A program made the translations under genes and the position numbers. A stretch of 64,000 nucleotides of DNA, taken from the NCBI GenBank assembly GCA_022843545.1, contig JALHNL010000001.1, positions 57,581 through 121,580 of the forward strand, given 5' to 3'. How positions within the stretch are numbered: the first letter of the stretch is position 1; each line of letters begins with the position of its first letter. The notes beneath the pieces were generated by a model. It was not told where the DNA came from. It saw only the letters and a program-made list of their open reading frames with translations, and did not search any database. This stretch comes from Phycisphaerales bacterium (GTDB taxonomy: Bacteria; Planctomycetota; Phycisphaerae; Phycisphaerales; UBA1924). This document shows positions 8,211-16,102 of the stretch, piece after piece.

Positions 8211-8390
8211 TCAGGTCGGGGCGCACGTCCAGATACGCCACAGGACCGCCCAGGCTTCGCCGGTTAGGTCGTCGCCCGTGTCGGGTGGGCCGGCGTCCAG
8301 CGCCGCCCAGGCACGATCCCAAGCCGTCAGCGTCGCCGCCGGCTCGCCCGCCGGGATGCTCACCACCCGCCGCTTGCCCTTGGGGATCAC
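8211..8390 (-). CDS. 59-aa orphan protein coupled to the displaced integrase tail
   Basis: The frame starts at GTG 8390, whose GTGA overlaps the stop codon (8389-8387) of the displaced integrase reading frame. Codon third positions are almost all G or C and the residues (SIPAGEPAATLTAWDRAWAALDAG, TGEAWAVLWRIW) look like a real small protein with Trp-rich helices. In the circle it would be translated directly after integrase; in the integrated state it is cut off from the integrase transcript. No family recognised. Confidence 0.55.
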   Translation of the reverse strand: MIPKGKRRVVSIPAGEPAATLTAWDRAWAALDAGPPDTGDDLTGEAWAVLWRIWTCAPT

Positions 8391-8590
8391 CGCCCACCCC
8401 CCGCCGCCTTCACCATTGCCGCGATGCCCGCCCGAACCGCCGGGGGCAGGTCGGCCCACGCCGCGACCACCGCCGCCAACTCGGGATCGGCGGGGGCTTC
8501 GGGGGCCGGTTTCGGTGTCGAATAGCTGGCAGTATGGCTGGGGGTCGCGCTACCCCCCTCGCAAACCCCATGATTCTCGGCGTTTCCGGG
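8387..8590 (-). pseudogene. Displaced 3' end of the integrase gene (67 codons)
   Basis: Reading the minus strand in the integrase frame from the att core edge gives 67 codons and then TGA at 8389-8387. The stretch about 25-60 of this tail (PEAPADPELAAVVAAWADLP, then AVRAGIAAMVKAAG) has strong coding bias and an amphipathic helical pattern. It has no start codon of its own here, and joins in frame to integrase codon 478 only when the ends are joined through the core. It is therefore best read as the original C-terminus stranded by integration, not as decay. Confidence 0.7.
8519..8546 (+). repeat. Right arm repeat, partner of 928-955
   Basis: GAATAGCTGGCA (8520-8531) and GTATGGCTGGGG (8532-8543) repeat the left-arm 12-mers with two changes over 28 bp. 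The copy is in the same orientation as the left one and 43 bp from the core, but it is in another reading frame relative to integrase, which favours a binding site over conserved coding sequence. Confidence 0.5.
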
Positions 8591-8671
8591 GTAGAGTGAC
8601 AGCCTTCCAAGCTGTACGTCGGGGGTTCGAATCCCCTCGCCCGCTTTCGAAGAATCATGCGGAGAATGTTG
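8590..8671 (+). repeat. attR: 82-bp direct repeat with displaced tRNA-Gly 3' end
   Basis: This copy contains the last 56 nt of tRNA-Gly without a matching 5' half (upstream bases are element sequence), so it is not a functional tRNA. It is followed by a short hairpin GGCCC-TTCC-GGGCC (8682-8695), perhaps the original terminator of the tRNA before insertion. Confidence 0.93.
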
Positions 8672-8948
8672 GCGAAGCTCAGGCCCTTCCGGGCCAAGGC
8701 CTTTGTAACCGAGTCGTTGACGTCACAAGGCTGGCCGGGCGATGCCGCGGGGTCGTGCGCTGCGTCGGGGCCCAACCTCTGACAGGATGGTGGGTTGCAT
8801 GGTGACACGGTTGTGCGGCGAACCGGTGGCTCCGGTCGCGCCTCAGTCTCCTGCCGCTGAGTGAAGTGATCATGGGGAGGGGAAGTCCGCTGCCTCACCT
8901 CTCCGCCCGGGTCCGCCTGGGTCTTGACCGGTGGCCGGGGCGGACTGT

Positions 8949-10415
8949 TCATCCGCCCTCCGCTTCCACTCGCTTGGCGATGTGTTCCAGCACCTGGACG
9001 CGGGCGTGGAGTTTGTCGTTGGCGGCGATGAGGTTCCAGGGCGCGCGGTCGGTTGAGGTCGCATCGACCATGTCGCAGACCGCCCGCTCATAGGCGGGCC
9101 ACTTCTTGCGGTTGCGCCAGTCTTCATCGGTGATCTTGAATCGCTTGTAGGGCGTGGACTGACGCTCCTTGAACCGCTTGAGCTGCTCCGCGGGGGTGAT
9201 GGACAGCCAGAACTTGAGGACGATCGCCCCCGCGTCATGGAGTTGGGCCTCGAAGTCGTTGATCTCGCTGTACGCACGCGCCCAGTCCCCCTCGGAGCAG
9301 AAGCCCTCGACGCGCTCGACGAGCACGCGCCCGTACCACGATCGGTCGAATATGACGCACCGCCCGTGGCCCGGGATGTGTCGCCAGAAGCGCCACAGGT
9401 AGGGCTGGGCGCGCTCCTCGTCCGTGGGCGCTGCGACGGGAATGACGCGGTAGAACCGGGCGTCCATGGCCCGCGTGACCCTCCGAATGGTGCTTCCCTT
9501 GCCCGCAGCGTCCATGCCCTCGAAGACGATGACGAGAGATCGCCGTCGCATGGCCCGCCCTCGCATGAGCTCGCTCAGGCGGGCCTGGGCCGCGAGCAGG
9601 CGCTCGTCGTAACGCGAACGGGTGAGCACGGCGCTGTAATCCAGCTTCCGCAGGACGTTCTGCCGATCGGCCCCCTCCCGGACGGCGTGAGGGGCTGGCG
9701 GTTGCTGGGCCGTCGGGGACTTCATTGCGGCGAGCAACAGCCGCCCGGCGGTCAGCGCGCGATAGCGGGCGTCCACGCCTTCGATGACGTGCCAAGGCGC
9801 CTCGGCGTTGCTGGTTTCTCGCAGCGCCAGTTCACAGATCTGGACGAACTCGTCGTAGTGCTTGAAGCGCTCCCAGTCGCCGGGGGAGATGCGCCAGGCG
9901 GTCTTCTTGCTGCGGGAGAGCTCCTTGAGCCGCTTGGCCTGCGCCTTTCGTGAGAGGTGGAACCAGAGCTTGAGCAGCACGGCGCCCTCGGCGATGAGCA
10001 TGCGCTCAAAGCGACGGATCAGTTCGAGCCGGCGCTGGAACTTGGCGCGCTTCTGCCGGCCCATCACCCGGGCGAGGATGGGATCGGTGTACCAGGAGCC
10101 GAAGAGAATGCCGATGCGGCCCCGCGGCGGGAGCACCCGCCAGAATCGCCACATCTCGGGGCGATCGCGTTCTTCGTCGGTGAGCTCGCCGAAAGCGTGC
10201 GTGTGGATATGGCGAGGGTCCATCCACTCGTTGAAGAGATTGACGGTCTCGCCCTTGCCCGCGCCGTCGACACCGTTGACAAGCACGATGACTGGCCGCT
10301 TGGCCTCGCTGAGCTGCTGGTACTGGGCTTCGAGCAGAGCCTGCCTGAGCTTCGGCTCGTGCCGCTGATACTCACGCTTCGGAATGGCGTGACCGACCTC
10401 GGCGGATTCGAACAT
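8949..10415 (-). CDS. pap: Polyphosphate:AMP phosphotransferase (two-domain PPK2)
   Basis: A 488-aa enzyme with two PPK2 domains in tandem, the class II PPK2 or Pap architecture that uses polyphosphate to phosphorylate AMP to ADP. Domain 1 (about 15-235) has the Walker A NGVDGAGKGETVN; domain 2 (about 255-485) has EGMDAAGKGSTI, and DRSWYGRVLVERVEG carries the Walker B and lid residues. In two-domain enzymes the C-terminal half is normally the active one, and its motifs are complete; domain 1 also keeps its P-loop. ATG 10415 has GGAGG 8 nt upstream. It is monocistronic and is the first host gene beyond attR. Confidence 0.93.
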   Translation of the reverse strand: MFESAEVGHAIPKREYQRHEPKLRQALLEAQYQQLSEAKRPVIVLVNGVDGAGKGETVNLFNEWMDPRHIHTHAFGELTDEERDRPEMWRFWRVLPPRGRIGILFGSWYTDPILARVMGRQKRAKFQRRLELIRRFERMLIAEGAVLLKLWFHLSRKAQAKRLKELSRSKKTAWRISPGDWERFKHYDEFVQICELALRETSNAEAPWHVIEGVDARYRALTAGRLLLAAMKSPTAQQPPAPHAVREGADRQNVLRKLDYSAVLTRSRYDERLLAAQARLSELMRGRAMRRRSLVIVFEGMDAAGKGSTIRRVTRAMDARFYRVIPVAAPTDEERAQPYLWRFWRHIPGHGRCVIFDRSWYGRVLVERVEGFCSEGDWARAYSEINDFEAQLHDAGAIVLKFWLSITPAEQLKRFKERQSTPYKRFKITDEDWRNRKKWPAYERAVCDMVDATSTDRAPWNLIAANDKLHARVQVLEHIAKRVEAEGG

Positions 10416-10531
10416 GGCCGGGCCTCCGTCGAAATCATACTCTGAGGCCGCGGCCGCGATCCGCTCGCCCTCGATCAGGACAGCGTCACCGCCTCCGGAA
10501 TTCCTGAGATTCTCGGTGTGTCAGATGTTCA

Positions 10532-10581
10532 GCGAGAGCGCTTCAGTCTCTCCGTCGCGGGTTCGCATCCCCTCGCGCGCA
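10532..10581 (+). other. tRNA-like 3' remnant (uncertain)
   Basis: A stem GAGAG/CTCTC, a T-arm-like GCGGG-TTCGCAT-CCCCT and an acceptor-like CGCGCGCA follow each other with tRNA spacing, but no 5' half or D-arm is present, the T-stem has a mismatch and the anticodon-like loop is 9 nt. It resembles the scar left by an old integration into a tRNA gene, or chance. Confidence 0.25.
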
Positions 10582-10590
10582 TCAGGAAGT

Positions 10591-12030
10591 TCACGAAGCG
10601 CGTGACGAAGCGGCCCCGGCCTGCTCCCAGGCGAGCATGCCGCCGGCGAGGTTCGTGCACTCGTAGCCGTGCTTCTGGAGCAGCGCGCAGGCCCGAGCCG
10701 AGCGTGCGCCGCTCCGGCAGTTCACGAGGAGGGGCCGGTCCTTGGGCACCTCGTCCAAGCGGGACAGCAGCCGGGTGTGAGCGATGTTGGTCGCTCCGGC
10801 GATGTGCCCTTCCTTGAACTCCGCGGCCCGGCGGACGTCGAGCACGAAGGGTCGCGCCGCGTCGAGCATCTTCTGGGCGTCGGCCACGGTCTTCTCTTCG
10901 GTGGGCACGAGCCGGCCGCCCGCGACGCGGTACGCCTCCATCTGGCCCGCGTCGAACCACCCCGCGATGTTGTCCAGCCCGACGCGGATCAGGTCGCGGA
11001 CGGCCTCGCCCACGCGCGCGGGATCGACGATCAGGATGATCGGTTCGCTCTCCGCGATCAGCGAGCCCGCGTCCGTGCTGAACGAGTTGTTCAGCGGAAG
11101 GTGCAGGGCCCCGGGCACATGGCCCGCCTTGAAGGCCGCCCACGGACGGGTGTCGATGACCGCGGCCTTCCGGCCGTCCACGTTCTTCAGATCTTCGGGC
11201 GTAAGCGGCGGGGGCTTGGGCACGCCGCCGAGCACCTTGGGGCCCATCTTGTTCTCGCGCTTCATGCGCGCGAAGTACAGGGGCGGCTCGGGCTGGGCAT
11301 CGAGGATGAAGTCCACGAACTTCTGCTCGCTTTCCGCCGCCCGCACCGCGGGGTTGAACATCCGTTCGTAGCCCACGGTGGTCGACGGCACCGCGCCCAG
11401 CGCCTTGCCGCACGCGCTGCCCGCGCCGTGAGCGGGCCAGATCTGGAGGTAGTCGGGCCACTCCATGAACTTGCGGACGGTGCCGAAGAGGCGGTGGGCC
11501 GACGCATCGGCCTTGCCCTTGAACCCGGCCGCGGACTCGAGCAGGTCCGGCCGGCCCAGGTCGCCCACGAAGACGAAGTCGCCGGTGGCGACGCCCATGG
11601 GCTTGTCGGCCCCGCCGCCGCGATCCGTGACCATGAAGCACAGGTGCTCCGGGGTGTGCCCGGGCGTGTGCATGGCCTTGAACTCGATGTTGCCGATCGT
11701 GAAGGAGTCGCCGTCCTTGAGCAGACGGTGGGCGTACTTGCCGCCGGCGGCCTTTCTGTCGAGCCACTGATACTTCCAGTCGGCGTCGCCTTCGTCGGAG
11801 AGGTAGACGGTGGCTCCCTTCTCGGCGAGTTCACGCGCGCCCGAAACGAAGTCGGCGTGGATGTGCGTTTCGGCGACGGCGACGATCCGCAGCCCGTTGG
11901 CCGCGGCGAGGGCTTCGTAGCGATCGACATCGCGCTGCGGATCGATGACGATCGCCTCGCCGGTGCGCTGGCAACCGATGATGTACGCGGCCTCGGCCAG
12001 TTTGTCGTCGTAGACCATGCGGAGGAACAC
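10591..12030 (-). CDS. Persulfide-dioxygenase-like metallo-beta-lactamase with two rhodanese domains
   Basis: A 479-aa cytoplasmic protein predicted to handle sulfane sulfur. The N-terminal 250 residues are a metallo-beta-lactamase fold with metal ligands in THIHADFVSG, the HTPGH motif, VGDLGRPD and WPAHGAGSACG, as in ETHE1-type persulfide dioxygenases. Two rhodanese domains follow. The last one has the active loop NCRSGARSARA with its Cys; the middle one has IILIVDPARVG at the same place and no Cys, so it is probably structural. GTG 12030 is preferred because GGAG lies 7 nt upstream and the family begins F-L-R-M-V-Y-D; a longer frame to 12114 lacks this support. Confidence 0.88.
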   Translation of the reverse strand: MFLRMVYDDKLAEAAYIIGCQRTGEAIVIDPQRDVDRYEALAAANGLRIVAVAETHIHADFVSGARELAEKGATVYLSDEGDADWKYQWLDRKAAGGKYAHRLLKDGDSFTIGNIEFKAMHTPGHTPEHLCFMVTDRGGGADKPMGVATGDFVFVGDLGRPDLLESAAGFKGKADASAHRLFGTVRKFMEWPDYLQIWPAHGAGSACGKALGAVPSTTVGYERMFNPAVRAAESEQKFVDFILDAQPEPPLYFARMKRENKMGPKVLGGVPKPPPLTPEDLKNVDGRKAAVIDTRPWAAFKAGHVPGALHLPLNNSFSTDAGSLIAESEPIILIVDPARVGEAVRDLIRVGLDNIAGWFDAGQMEAYRVAGGRLVPTEEKTVADAQKMLDAARPFVLDVRRAAEFKEGHIAGATNIAHTRLLSRLDEVPKDRPLLVNCRSGARSARACALLQKHGYECTNLAGGMLAWEQAGAASSRAS

Positions 12031-12153
12031 GCGAGTCTCCTTGGGGCTGTCGCGGGATGGCGTGATGCGCAGTCTAGCTGGCGGCCCTGCTCTGCGTGAG
12101 CTGGTGGAGCGCATGCGCTTGCGGCGCCGTGGCCCGGGCTTCCCAGCCTTCGT

Positions 12154-12828
12154 TCAACTGTCCAGGCTCTTGGCCCCTTCCACGAGTTCGAACATACCGC
12201 TGCCGCTGTACTTCATCTGGCCCTTGGCGACCAGCGCGTCCCAGACGGGGCGGGAGAACTGCGTGGGCGGCTGGATGGCGACGATCGCACTCTTCTTGCC
12301 GCCGGAGGTGAATCGGCCGCCGAGTTTGCTCTCTTCGTCGAGGCGGATGACCTTCAGCCGCTTCTTGAAGGCGGTCAGGGCGCGTTTGAGTTCGTCGAGG
12401 GTGGGCTCAGCGGGGGCGGCATCCGCCGCTCGTGGCGCGTTCGCCGCGGCACCTGTTCCCATGGGGGCCGAGCCCGGCTTCTCGGGCGTGAGCATGGTGG
12501 GCACGCCGGGGCCTGAGCCTGAGGCGGCGGTGGGCGGGGCGTTCTTGCCACCGGCGAAGGTGCCCTTGGCGAGCTGCTCGACGATCTCGGCCAGGCCCTT
12601 GACATCGCGCATGGCAACGACGCGCCCGGCCTTCATCTGATCCGCGGGCGTGCTCTTGAGGGCGGCGTGGGCCGATTTCCAGAGCGAAGCGATCTTGTTG
12701 GGGTCCGTCTCCACCGCCAGGTCGCTGATGCACTCCTGCAACTTCTGGCCCAGGCGGGCGTCGGCCCCGGCGTAGAAGCGACGGACGATGGACTGCTGAT
12801 GGGGAGTGAGGTATTGGCCGCCGGACAT
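12154..12828 (-). CDS. Conserved planctomycete-type protein, unknown function
   Basis: A 224-aa soluble protein I cannot assign. Residues about 5-85 are helical (YLTPHQQSIVRRFYAGADAR), followed by a disordered Ala/Pro/Gly linker and a basic C-terminal domain (TLDELKRALTAFKKRLKVIR, then SGGKKSAIVAIQPP, FSRPVWDALVAKGQMKYSG) that looks like a small alpha/beta or winged-helix module. ATG 12828 is exactly 6 nt after TATCCT, a leaderless-type start, and is divergent from the S41 protease gene, which has a similar TATTCT box 43 bp away. Confidence 0.6.
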   Translation of the reverse strand: MSGGQYLTPHQQSIVRRFYAGADARLGQKLQECISDLAVETDPNKIASLWKSAHAALKSTPADQMKAGRVVAMRDVKGLAEIVEQLAKGTFAGGKNAPPTAASGSGPGVPTMLTPEKPGSAPMGTGAAANAPRAADAAPAEPTLDELKRALTAFKKRLKVIRLDEESKLGGRFTSGGKKSAIVAIQPPTQFSRPVWDALVAKGQMKYSGSGMFELVEGAKSLDS

Positions 12829-12884
12829 GGAGACAGGATAGCGGACCTGCAGCCGGTCCACGGCGAGGGGGTATTCTCCGCCTG

Positions 12885-14423
12885 ATGCCCCACTTCGTCA
12901 CTCGTCGTCGTCTGTGTGTTTCGCCGTCAACGCTGCTGGTGGTCGCGCTGGCCGGGCTGAGCGGGTGCGCCGCTACCCCGACGGCCGAGCCGGCACCGGC
13001 CGCGGCGTCTTCCGTCGTGGAGCCCGCGCCGATCAGCCCGCCAGCGGTGGGCGGATACACCGACGCGGACCGCGCGCTGGACCTGGAGTCGTTTGACTAC
13101 ACCTGGAACCGCATCCGCGACACGCACTGGGACCCGAACCTCAAGGGCGTGGACTGGGAAGGCGCCCGCGCGGAACTGCGGCCGCTGGTGGAGGCGGCCA
13201 AGTCACGTGACGACACGCGGGCAGCGATCCGGAAGCTGCTGTCGCGCCTGGGTGAGTCGCACTTTGGCCTGCTGGAGTCGGAGGCGTACGCGTCGATCGA
13301 AGAGGGCGATGCGGGCGACGGGCCCGGCGGGGGCGATTCGAGCGGCGGCGGGGGGCGGCCCGAGAGCACCGGCGACGCGGGGGCGCCGAGCGTGCCGGGC
13401 GGACCGGGCTTCGTCGGCGGCACGCGGGTGACCAAGCCCCGCGCGGGTGAGGCGGGCCTGGAACTGCGCCCGATGAACGGTCTGGCGGTGATCATTCGAG
13501 TGTGGCCGGGGTCGGGCGCGCAGGCGGCGGGCCTGAAGCCGGGCATGGCGGTTCTTCGCGTGGGCGACACGGACCTGACCGCTCGCCTTGGGCGGGCGCA
13601 GGCGAGCGTGCCCGATTCCTCGCTCAAGGCGCTCATGCTCGTTGGGGCGATCTCGAGCGTGCTGGAGGGCGAGGTGGGCGATGCGCTGCGGCTGACCGTG
13701 GCGGATGCCTCCGGGGCGGAGTTCACGCGGACGCTGGTGCTGCGCGACCCGCCGGGAGAGGGCGTGAAGGTGATGAACCTGCCGGAGACGCACGTGCGGA
13801 TGGAGACGTCGCGCCTGCCCAGCGGCGTGGGGTACTTCTACCTGTCGATCTTCCTGGACCCGGCGCGGGTGGTGCCGGGGTTCGTGTCGTTTGTGCGCGA
13901 ACTGCGGGGTGCGCCGGGGCTGATCATCGACCTGCGCGGCAACCCGGGCGGGCTGGGCGTGATGGCGATGGGCATGGGCGGGGCGGTGGTCCGGCAGAAC
14001 GACCTGAAGCTGGGGACCATGACCACGAGAGGGTCGGAGATCAAGTTCGTGCTCAACCGTCGGAGCGGGGCGTTTGCGGGTCCGGTGGCGGTGCTTGTGG
14101 ATGAGCTGTCGGCATCAACCTCGGAGATTCTCGCCGGCGGGCTGCAGTCGCTGGGGCGGGCCCGGGTGTTCGGGGCCACCAGCCCGGGGCTGGCCCTGCC
14201 GTCGTACATCGAGCCCTTGCCCAATGGTGACCGTTTGCAGTACGCGATCGCGGACTATGTGCGGACGGATGGGCAGCGGCTGGAGGGGGTAGGGGTTGTG
14301 CCTGACCAGCCGGTGACGCTGGACCGGGCGGCCCTGGCGAGCGGGGTGGACCCCGTGATCGCGGCGGCGGAGGCGTGGATTCTGAGCCAGGCCGGGGCGA
14401 CCCGCACGGAAGGTGAACGTTAA
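12885..14423 (+). CDS. S41 (tail-specific type) peptidase-like lipoprotein
   Basis: A 512-aa exported protein with a lipoprotein signal (lipobox LSGC, Cys about 23), an N-terminal helical part ending in GESHFGLLE, a low-complexity Gly/Ser linker, a PDZ domain (about 190-290, LAVIIRVWPGSGAQAAGLKPG) and an S41 catalytic domain. The nucleophile serine region is present (VDELSASTSEILAGGLQ), but the classical lysine of the S-K dyad (TFGKG) is replaced by GATSPGLALPS. It could be an S41 subgroup using another base, or a non-catalytic relative. TATTCT lies 7 nt before the ATG, and no Shine-Dalgarno is seen. Confidence 0.82.
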   Translation: MPHFVTRRRLCVSPSTLLVVALAGLSGCAATPTAEPAPAAASSVVEPAPISPPAVGGYTDADRALDLESFDYTWNRIRDTHWDPNLKGVDWEGARAELRPLVEAAKSRDDTRAAIRKLLSRLGESHFGLLESEAYASIEEGDAGDGPGGGDSSGGGGRPESTGDAGAPSVPGGPGFVGGTRVTKPRAGEAGLELRPMNGLAVIIRVWPGSGAQAAGLKPGMAVLRVGDTDLTARLGRAQASVPDSSLKALMLVGAISSVLEGEVGDALRLTVADASGAEFTRTLVLRDPPGEGVKVMNLPETHVRMETSRLPSGVGYFYLSIFLDPARVVPGFVSFVRELRGAPGLIIDLRGNPGGLGVMAMGMGGAVVRQNDLKLGTMTTRGSEIKFVLNRRSGAFAGPVAVLVDELSASTSEILAGGLQSLGRARVFGATSPGLALPSYIEPLPNGDRLQYAIADYVRTDGQRLEGVGVVPDQPVTLDRAALASGVDPVIAAAEAWILSQAGATRTEGER

Positions 14424-14520
14424 ACCTCGAATCCGGGATGCAACGGAGGCGAACTCGGAGGGTAACCTCGTGGCGACGTGGGCCGTGGTGGCGCGCGCGA
14501 TCGGGGCTTTGGAGATTGGC

Positions 14521-15396
14521 ATGAACGTTGTCCGCATGGGTCGTGGCCTGGGTTGGCTGGCTGTCTGTACGCTCACCTTGGCCGGGGTTGCCCCGGCGGG
14601 GCAGCCCTCGGGCGCAACGGGCGCGGCGGAGGTGAAGACCACGTCGTCCGTCAATCCCAGCGTTGACGACATCATCAAGCGCTACGTGGACGTGACGGGG
14701 GGCGAGGCGGCGTACAAGAAGATCACCTCGCGCGTGCTGACCGCGAAGATGACGATGTCCGGGCCGGGGATGGAGTTCACGGTGGTTTCGACGCAGAAGG
14801 CGCCGGGCAAGATGCTGACGGTGACGTCGAGCGAGGCCACGGGCGAGTCCAAGCAGGGGACCGACGGCGACATCGTTTGGGAGATCTCTCAAGGCACGGG
14901 CGAGCGCGTCCTGACCGGCTCCGAGCGCGAGGACATGCTGCGCCGTGCGTCGATCATGGCGGATGTGACGCCGCGTGCGTTCTTCGAGACCATCGAACTG
15001 ACGGGCGTGGAGGAGGTCGGGGGCAAGGACGCGTACGTGCTGAAGATGACGCCCAAGAGCGGCGAGTCGGTAACGAACTACTACGACAAGGAGTCCGGGC
15101 TGCTGGTCCGCAGCAAGATGACGCTGACGCACCCGATGGGCAAGCTCGAGATGACGGTGAACATGAGCGACTACCGCGAGGTGGACGGCATCCGCATCCC
15201 CTTCAAGAACGAGACGACGGTGAAGGGGCTGCCCATCAAGATGAACATGACGGTGGAGAAGGTCGAGCACAACACGGTGAGCGACGACTCGATCTTCGCT
15301 GTTCCGCAGGAGATCAAGGACCTGCTGCAGGAGCAGAAGGAAGAAGAGGAAAAGAAGGTCAAGGACGCCAAGCCCGCCGATACGAAGGGGAAGTAA
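14521..15396 (+). CDS. Secreted LolA/lipoprotein-sorting-fold protein
   Basis: A 291-aa protein with a signal peptide (WLAVCTLTLAGVAPAGQ) and then one domain, about 45-265, rich in beta strands: KYVDVTGGEAAYKKITSRV, ESVTNYYDKESGLLVRSKM, SDYREVDGIRIPFKNET. This 'Y.D..TGLLV......YR.VDGI.IPF' pattern is typical of the LolA/outer-membrane-lipoprotein-sorting-like fold found beside zinc peptidases. The C-terminus is a charged Glu/Lys tail. ATG 14521 has GGAG 8 nt upstream; an earlier in-frame ATG at 14413 overlaps the previous gene and is less likely. It is followed by a thioredoxin in the same direction, so the two may act together outside the membrane. Confidence 0.7.
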   Translation: MNVVRMGRGLGWLAVCTLTLAGVAPAGQPSGATGAAEVKTTSSVNPSVDDIIKRYVDVTGGEAAYKKITSRVLTAKMTMSGPGMEFTVVSTQKAPGKMLTVTSSEATGESKQGTDGDIVWEISQGTGERVLTGSEREDMLRRASIMADVTPRAFFETIELTGVEEVGGKDAYVLKMTPKSGESVTNYYDKESGLLVRSKMTLTHPMGKLEMTVNMSDYREVDGIRIPFKNETTVKGLPIKMNMTVEKVEHNTVSDDSIFAVPQEIKDLLQEQKEEEEKKVKDAKPADTKGK

Positions 15397-15471
15397 CCGC
15401 TCGGCGGCCGGGATGATCCAAAGGTGCGCGATGTTCGAGCCCCCGGCGCAGTCCGGGCACAAAGGAACCAG

Positions 15472-16074
15472 ATGAAGACCCGCATGATCCTCGGAACCCT
15501 GGCCGCTCTGGGGCTGTGCGCCACGCTGGGCGCCGCCGCGCCGCTGGCGGGGATGATCGCCTCGTCCACTCTGGCAGCTGCGCCGGACAAGGAGCCCAAG
15601 AAGTCGGCCCCCAAGAAGAGCAAGCGCCCGAAGGTGGGCGACGTGGCTCCGGCCTTCTCGATCCCCAACGCCGACGGCAAGACGGTGTCGCTGGAGAGCC
15701 TGAAGGGCAAGATCGTGCTGGTGGACTTCTGGGCCACGTGGTGTGGGCCGTGCAAGGCGGCGATGCCCAAGATCCAGGAGTTGCACGAGGAGTTCAAGAA
15801 CGACAACGTCGTCGTCCTGGGCGTTCAGGTCTGGGAGGATGACCACGCCAAGGCGCAGAGGTACATGGCGTCCAAGAAGTTCACGTACGGCCTGTTGCAC
15901 GGCGACGACGCCCTGGCCGACGCCTACGGGCTCACCGGCATCCCGTCGATCTTCCTGATCGACGGCGAGGGCAAGGTGCTGTTCGAGGCCACGGGGCTCT
16001 CGCCGGAGACCGAGGGCAAGCTGCACAAGGCCGTGAGCGACGCGGTGGCGGCGGCGAAGAAGAAGGCGGGCTGA
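15472..16074 (+). CDS. TlpA-type thioredoxin, exported
   Basis: A 200-aa thiol-disulfide exchange protein. A signal peptide (residues 1-30, [20 protein letters not shown]) and a Lys-rich spacer precede the thioredoxin fold with the active site [14 protein letters not shown] and the cis-Pro loop [12 protein letters not shown]. It thus probably reduces or resolves disulfides outside the cytoplasm (cytochrome or protein maturation). ATG 15472 has AAAGGA 6 nt upstream. It shares a transcript direction with the LolA-like gene 76 bp before it, and a strong terminator follows. Confidence 0.88.
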   Translation: MKTRMILGTLAALGLCATLGAAAPLAGMIASSTLAAAPDKEPKKSAPKKSKRPKVGDVAPAFSIPNADGKTVSLESLKGKIVLVDFWATWCGPCKAAMPKIQELHEEFKNDNVVVLGVQVWEDDHAKAQRYMASKKFTYGLLHGDDALADAYGLTGIPSIFLIDGEGKVLFEATGLSPETEGKLHKAVSDAVAAAKKKAG

Positions 16075-16102
16075 AGCCTTCACCTGTTCCTGTACCCTAC
16101 CC

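Larger units (their letters stand above)
745..8671. mobile_element. Integrative element in tRNA-Gly (satellite-like, 7,845-bp unit)
   Basis: The region is bounded by identical 82-bp direct repeats (745-826 and 8590-8671) that start inside tRNA-Gly, and the first gene inside one end is a tyrosine recombinase pointing at the junction. All ten genes inside are on the minus strand: integrase, Xre repressor-like protein, a small TubC-like protein, a primase-helicase, four small or medium DNA-binding-like proteins, a two-span membrane protein and a 59-aa protein. There are no recognisable capsid, portal, terminase, relaxase or type IV secretion genes, so it is either a satellite that borrows a helper or a minimal integrative element. 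GC content and codon use resemble the host, suggesting a long-adapted element. Confidence 0.9.

Noticed and set aside
8590..8645. A second tRNA-Gly at attR
   Set aside because: Only the 3' 56 nt are present; the 5' acceptor strand and D-arm are replaced by element sequence.
8410..8952. A 180-codon minus-strand frame through attR
   Set aside because: It reads the tRNA-derived repeat in the wrong frame (GFEPPTYSLEGCHS, a known type of false antisense-tRNA peptide) and crosses host and element DNA.
14053..16083. A 676-codon minus-strand frame opposite the LolA-like and thioredoxin genes
   Set aside because: Arg/His/Leu-rich composition without motifs, typical of antisense frames in GC-rich DNA; the plus-strand genes are well supported.
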